A stretch of 64,000 nucleotides of DNA, from the NCBI RefSeq assembly GCF_000026365.1, contig NC_012993.1, positions 1,240,001 through 1,304,000 on the forward strand, given 5' to 3'. The notes under the pieces were generated by a model. That model made no database searches. It was not told where the DNA came from and was given only the letters and a program-made list of their open reading frames with translations. Of this stretch, positions 60,153 through 64,000 are shown one piece after another (position 1 is the first letter of the stretch; each line of letters begins with the position of its first letter). The translations under genes and the position numbers were made by a program. The stretch is from Zygosaccharomyces rouxii. Lineage: Eukaryota; Ascomycota; Saccharomycetes; Saccharomycetales; Saccharomycetaceae.

Positions 60153-60554
60153 CTGAACTTTTGAAATCTATAGTACTTTATTTTATTGTATATTATATTA
60201 TATTATTTTATTTTTCTTTTTGGAATTACTGACGCCAGGAAGTGTCAGCGTCATACTACCAAGAGGGCCAGAAGCATAGCTTATTATATAGTCGATAAAG
60301 GAATCCTAAATCAACTGATCAAAACAATTTGGATAATTAGTATCTACTACCAGAAAGTTTCAGATACTTTTCTTGAATCCATAGTGAATGTATAATTGCT
60401 AAATGGCAAATGCATTATGTAATCTTAAAAAGGAAAAATACATGGGACATGCAGGTGCCTCAGATTTGTTTAAAGTTGTTTAAAATTAAATTATTATCTA
60501 AACCCAATTAGTCTAGGTTAATGCATTCTAAGTATATACACAAACTTCTCCCTT
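60153..60554. other. Upstream region of the BAR1-type gene
   Basis: 402 bases between the protease start and the SNL1 stop. An inverted repeat TGACGC/GCGTCA spans 60230-60253. AGTTTCA at 60357-60363 is one base from the Ste12 pheromone response element in reverse. A TA-rich run is at 60184-60215. I found no clear Mcm1/alpha2 operator. Confidence 0.5.
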
Positions 60555-61064
60555 TCAATTTCTTGGCAAAGTATCTAGTAATTGCAAATGGGTTTGAATT
60601 TCTTTTATTACGGTTTTACGTCTGTTCTTTAACTTTAACTTGTCATCCGTCGGTAAAGCTGTAATATCAATACCATCTAGTTCGATCAAAAGTTTTAGCA
60701 ACATTTCATTGTAGTATCTTTTATCATAGCTATTTTTCTCATTTTTTGGATCGTATTTTCCAACTAGTTGTAAAAGACCTGGTTTGTACTCTTGATGGAA
60801 CCTCGTTGAGACGGTATCGATGTGAGATTCTCTGGACAAGGGAACAGTCTTGGCTGTCATTCTTTGTTGCTGGTTACGAGATTTCTTGGTTTTAGCACGA
60901 GAAGTAGTAGTAGTAGTGCTAGTTGAAGAATATTTCCAGAAGAGTGCAGTCACTACGAAGGCAGCACTGGTAAGACATAGGGCACTTGATAAGGTACATG
61001 AATTCTGAGACCAGCCCTCAAGCCTTTGCAGACCAGTTCTATAGTAAGTTTGAAGCTGCTCCAT
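60555..61064 (-). CDS. SNL1: ER-anchored BAG-domain Hsp70 cochaperone Snl1
   Basis: A 169-residue protein matching Snl1 (YIL016W), a nuclear envelope/ER membrane protein whose BAG domain stimulates Hsp70 nucleotide exchange and binds ribosomes. A single membrane segment lies at about 27-45 (SALCLTSAAFVVTALFW), followed by a basic linker (RAKTKKSRNQQQR). The BAG domain covers about 80-169 with the conserved YYNEMLLKLLIELDGIDI and RRKTVIKEIQTHLQLLDTL. I start at the ATG at 61064; 24 codons upstream the frame begins at TTG. S. cerevisiae Snl1 is 159 residues. Confidence 0.93.
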   Translation of the reverse strand: MEQLQTYYRTGLQRLEGWSQNSCTLSSALCLTSAAFVVTALFWKYSSTSTTTTTSRAKTKKSRNQQQRMTAKTVPLSRESHIDTVSTRFHQEYKPGLLQLVGKYDPKNEKNSYDKRYYNEMLLKLLIELDGIDITALPTDDKLKLKNRRKTVIKEIQTHLQLLDTLPRN

Positions 61065-61577
61065 CGAAATATAATTATAGAATTTCTGGATGGATCGTAG
61101 GCTTTGTTTGAATGTTTGTATGCATTTTTTCAACAAGCTTTAACTTTGTAAGGATGATTTTAACAAGATAGAGTAGTCATAAAGGATATCCAAGAAACAC
61201 GTAGTGAACTTTTTCTTGGTGGTCCTGAATCCATGCAATTCATGGACACACACTGGAACGTATGCTTAGAGCTCTTATAAATCAAGATTATTGTCGAGAG
61301 AAACTACTCTTGAAGGAATCGCTCGCTGAACTGAGTACCCCGGGTATAAGAAACTAGACCTGATACGAATGGTCCTGAAAACGTCAAGAACTCATTATGA
61401 GAAACTAGAAGCATATAGTCCAGCTCGATAGTCTCACTTCTCTCTTTACCTCTTACCTACGACGTATTTTATGACTTGGTTTCTGTAAGTTCAAAGGGAT
61501 AATAAATGATGCACCTTGACTAACTAACCCATTAAAAGATACCATTCGTATGGCTCAAGGAATTTACAAAGGGAAAG
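61065..61577. other. SNL1-VID28 divergent promoter
   Basis: 513 bases shared by two divergent genes. An out-of-frame ATG at 61550 opens an 18-codon frame that ends at 61604-61606, past the VID28 start. I see no other element. Confidence 0.55.
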
Positions 61578-64000
61578 ATGGCTTTTGCTCCTCATATAAT
61601 ATCTGATGGATTATCAGGAGGTGATTTAAAAAAATTGAGTAACGTCTTGATAGGAGACCAATTAGCAAAGGTGCAGATATTAATACCTTCTCAACGACAT
61701 GTATTTGATGGATTGCTGAAGTTTGGAACAGATTCTCATATAAACAATTTGAAATTAGACATTTTGAATATGGTTTTGAATTTAGAGGAAAACATTAGAA
61801 TTGAATTGGGCCAGTGCTTCGTGGACGCAGTGGATAAAGTTTATCAGATCAAGAGTTTACCGCAAGGGTTAGCCACTACCGCTAATGATTCGACAACGAA
61901 TTACAAATATGTTAGATTGATCAACCTTTGCTTAGAGAATTACGAGACGTGCTCCTATCCACATGCGCAGGCGCTACAAAAAGGTTTAATTCGTCTTTTA
62001 TACCGATGCTTAGGGAATTCAAATCAGCTGGCAACTGTAGACGATAAAAAATGTGTGATCGAACTTTTTAAGTTCTTCCTTTACATGGGAAAACGAGACC
62101 AGTTGTTTAACTTGGAGCTATTGGTGCCCTTGGAAAATTTACTATCGGAAATGGCTGAAAAGTACGCATTGAATATCAATTTCAAGTACGTTATAAGAGT
62201 CAAGGCTTCTAAATCATCAGCAGCATCGGTTAAATATGACCCGCTGAGTAATAAGGGATTAGAATTAAACAGTTCTATCCCAAACGCCGTTAACATAGAC
62301 AACCCTCTAGATAAAGATTTGTTATCACTGGGATTAGCTCTTTATTCATCCCTCTATCCACATGGTAAGGAGCACAAGGATTCTCTGTGGGAACAAGTAC
62401 GCTTTGAGATGGTAGTGTCAAGTCTCCTAAAAAGTGGCGATATCGATTTGAAATGTTGTGCATTAGATTTCTTCATTTACCCATTTTTGAATGAACCCGA
62501 AGTCTGGCAACAGAAACAAAGACTTAAGCAAATTTTACCCTACTTGGTGGATTCCTTCAATTACCAGTCACTCCCTTGGTGGTTTGATCCATTCGACAGA
62601 TTAAATTCCTTAATCGAACTCTACCACAGACATGAGCCATTAAGCAATCCTGTAATTTCATTTTTATCAAAGACCAACGTCGTTTATGGACTTTTGACAC
62701 TCTTCTCTCAATGCCTTTCTTTAAAATATCAAAATAATTCTACGTTAAGATCACTGACTAAATTCATTAGATTGTGTGCATCTCTTAGCGCATTTGATGA
62801 GTTATACAGGTCTCTGCTGTTAGAGGAAAAACCTTTAATTCATCATCTGGAGAATGGAATGGAAAAGCATTTAAACCTTCTCCAAGAATTCTTACTTAAC
62901 AAACAATTGATTATGCATCTAGAAGGCGATGATTCCTTATCGCTACCTCCACTTTATGACAGTGAGATTACCATGGCCTGGTTGCTTTTATTAAAATCAT
63001 TCTCACGCAGTGTAACTGCACTGAGAACATCCTTAAAGAGGAATCGTCTAGCAGAATTGCTGTTAAACCTTTTACGTACTACTTACAAAACATGCCAAGA
63101 GTGTGAATTTGCGGGTCGTGATTTTTTGAAGGCTGAGATCGGTATCATGGGGATAACTTTGGGTGGTATATGCAATTTTGTCGTGGAATTTTCTTATTTA
63201 CAATCATTCATGTTAAAAAATGGTATTGTGGAAATCATCGGTGAAATTTTGACAGATCCCTTGTTTAATTCGAAACAACCTTGGCCTAGTGAGAAACGTC
63301 GCCATGTCTTTGAAGGTATTTCTACCGATGAAGTGGAAACAAATGCTCTGTGGGTGTTAAGACATTTAATGTACAACTGCCAAAATTCCGAGAAGCTGGA
63401 TCTTCTCATAAAGATACCGATGTCTACCATCTTAGAGTATATTAACGATTCTAGTTGGTCTGTTCAAGAGCAGTGTTTCCAATTGATAAGAAATCTGACT
63501 TGCAATTCAAGGAAAGTCGTAAATATCTTATTGGAAAATTTTAAAAATATACACTATGAGAGTGATCCTAATGATGGGAAGCCAATAACTGTGGGGGGTA
63601 CTTATCTATTTGAATATTTGGCGCGCAAGATGAAACTGTTGGATCCAACGGACATCGTACAAAGAAAAACACTGGAAGGTATTTTATACATCTTGGTGAA
63701 TCTAGCGGCTGTCAATGAAAACAAGAAGGAATTAGTCATTGAACAGGATGAAATTCTCAATATCCTTCATGACATCTTATCCGAGAGCCCACAGAGGGTT
63801 TCTCGCTATAGCAATGACAGTAAATTGAAACTAGCAAGTCTATGGGTTTTGAACAATTTATTGTGGAACTCCATGATCTCCAGATATACCCATTATGCGC
63901 TAGAGGGATACACACCTTCGCAGGAATCAGATTCCAGGGCTCTTATTCACCAGAATTCGCCTTTTTCCAGCAACAACGATATTGATAAGGTTTTAATGGA
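61578..64000 (+). CDS. VID28: GID/CTLH ubiquitin ligase scaffold Vid28 (Gid5), 3' end outside window
   Basis: An open frame of 807 codons runs from the ATG at 61578 off the window edge. It matches Vid28/Gid5 (YIL017C, 921 residues), the armadillo-repeat subunit of the GID ubiquitin ligase that holds the substrate receptor Gid4 for degradation of gluconeogenic enzymes. The sequence is a helical solenoid; clear armadillo-like helices include TNALWVLRHLMYNCQNSEKL, SWSVQEQCFQLIRNLTCNSR and TLEGILYILVNLAAVNENKK. Later, LKLASLWVLNNLLWNSMISR is also repeat-like. Divergent SNL1 is its neighbour in S. cerevisiae too. The C-terminal repeats, near the Gid4 interface, are probably missing here. Confidence 0.93.
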   Translation, partial: MAFAPHIISDGLSGGDLKKLSNVLIGDQLAKVQILIPSQRHVFDGLLKFGTDSHINNLKLDILNMVLNLEENIRIELGQCFVDAVDKVYQIKSLPQGLATTANDSTTNYKYVRLINLCLENYETCSYPHAQALQKGLIRLLYRCLGNSNQLATVDDKKCVIELFKFFLYMGKRDQLFNLELLVPLENLLSEMAEKYALNINFKYVIRVKASKSSAASVKYDPLSNKGLELNSSIPNAVNIDNPLDKDLLSLGLALYSSLYPHGKEHKDSLWEQVRFEMVVSSLLKSGDIDLKCCALDFFIYPFLNEPEVWQQKQRLKQILPYLVDSFNYQSLPWWFDPFDRLNSLIELYHRHEPLSNPVISFLSKTNVVYGLLTLFSQCLSLKYQNNSTLRSLTKFIRLCASLSAFDELYRSLLLEEKPLIHHLENGMEKHLNLLQEFLLNKQLIMHLEGDDSLSLPPLYDSEITMAWLLLLKSFSRSVTALRTSLKRNRLAELLLNLLRTTYKTCQECEFAGRDFLKAEIGIMGITLGGICNFVVEFSYLQSFMLKNGIVEIIGEILTDPLFNSKQPWPSEKRRHVFEGISTDEVETNALWVLRHLMYNCQNSEKLDLLIKIPMSTILEYINDSSWSVQEQCFQLIRNLTCNSRKVVNILLENFKNIHYESDPNDGKPITVGGTYLFEYLARKMKLLDPTDIVQRKTLEGILYILVNLAAVNENKKELVIEQDEILNILHDILSESPQRVSRYSNDSKLKLASLWVLNNLLWNSMISRYTHYALEGYTPSQESDSRALIHQNSPFSSNNDIDKVLM

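Noticed and set aside
60186..60395. 69-codon frame upstream of the BAR1-type gene
   Set aside because: AT-driven, starts in a TA-rich run and has no recognisable feature.
1..64000. Centromere (CDEI-CDEII-CDEIII)
   Set aside because: No CCGAA core with the AT-rich spacer and RTCACRTG partner was noticed.

Overview
This window is nuclear DNA from a budding yeast of the family Saccharomycetaceae that did not go through the whole-genome duplication. I recognise 42 protein-coding genes and two tRNA genes. Intergenic regions are short and genes sit on both strands. I see one spliceosomal intron, with canonical GTATGT, TACTAAC and CAG signals. The strongest evidence on ancestry is gene order. Genes that lie on two separate S. 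cerevisiae chromosomes are interleaved here as one row, as expected of an unduplicated relative. Protein similarity and gene content suggest the Zygosaccharomyces/Torulaspora/Zygotorulaspora group, but I cannot name the species from the sequence alone.

Region 1 (1-27,700) interleaves the S. cerevisiae YLR288-YLR301 and YOR184-YOR191 series. The order is SER1 (5' end missing), MEC3, GUF1, COQ11, GCD7, SEC72, GSP1, tRNA-Met(CAT), an unassigned coiled-coil gene, ATP14, a small membrane protein like YLR297W, YHC1, TUF1, ECM38, MSB1, IES4, EXG1, ULS1 and HRI1. Region 2 (28,200-46,200) starts at a tRNA-Glu(CTC) and interleaves the YIR007-YIR009 and YER012-YER017 series: EGH1, PRI1, HSP26 (an insertion relative to both series), PRE1, PRP22, HEM14, MSL1, FAA2, BIM1 and AFG3. 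Region 3 (46,900-58,100) starts with an HMG-box gene not expected at this junction and interleaves the YBR251-YBR256 and YIR010-YIR012 series: MRPS5, DUT1, SRB6, DSN1, TRS20, MTC4, RCF3, STS1, SQT1 and RIB5. Region 4 (58,600-64,000) matches YIL015-YIL017: a BAR1-type secreted aspartyl protease, SNL1 and VID28 (3' end missing).

Most genes are housekeeping genes. They cover mitochondrial translation and respiration (GUF1, TUF1, MRPS5, ATP14, COQ11, AFG3, RCF3), the proteasome and protein quality control (PRE1, STS1, HSP26, SNL1, VID28), DNA replication and checkpoint (PRI1, MEC3, DUT1), splicing (YHC1, PRP22, MSL1), kinetochore and microtubules (DSN1, BIM1), secretion (SEC72, TRS20) and glucan or sterylglucoside hydrolysis (EXG1, EGH1). 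Several promoters carry readable regulatory sites: heat-shock and stress elements before HSP26, an Rpn4 (PACE) site before PRE1, PAC and RRPE-like sites before SQT1, and three TTAGGG motifs plus a CRE site before GSP1.

I found no mobile element, CRISPR array, centromere or clearly foreign gene cluster, and nothing I would call a new multi-gene system. The least explained items are the coiled-coil gene at 8972-9736, the HMG-box gene at 46957-47643, the 1.1 kb gap with several inverted repeats at 10277-11394, and the synteny junctions.
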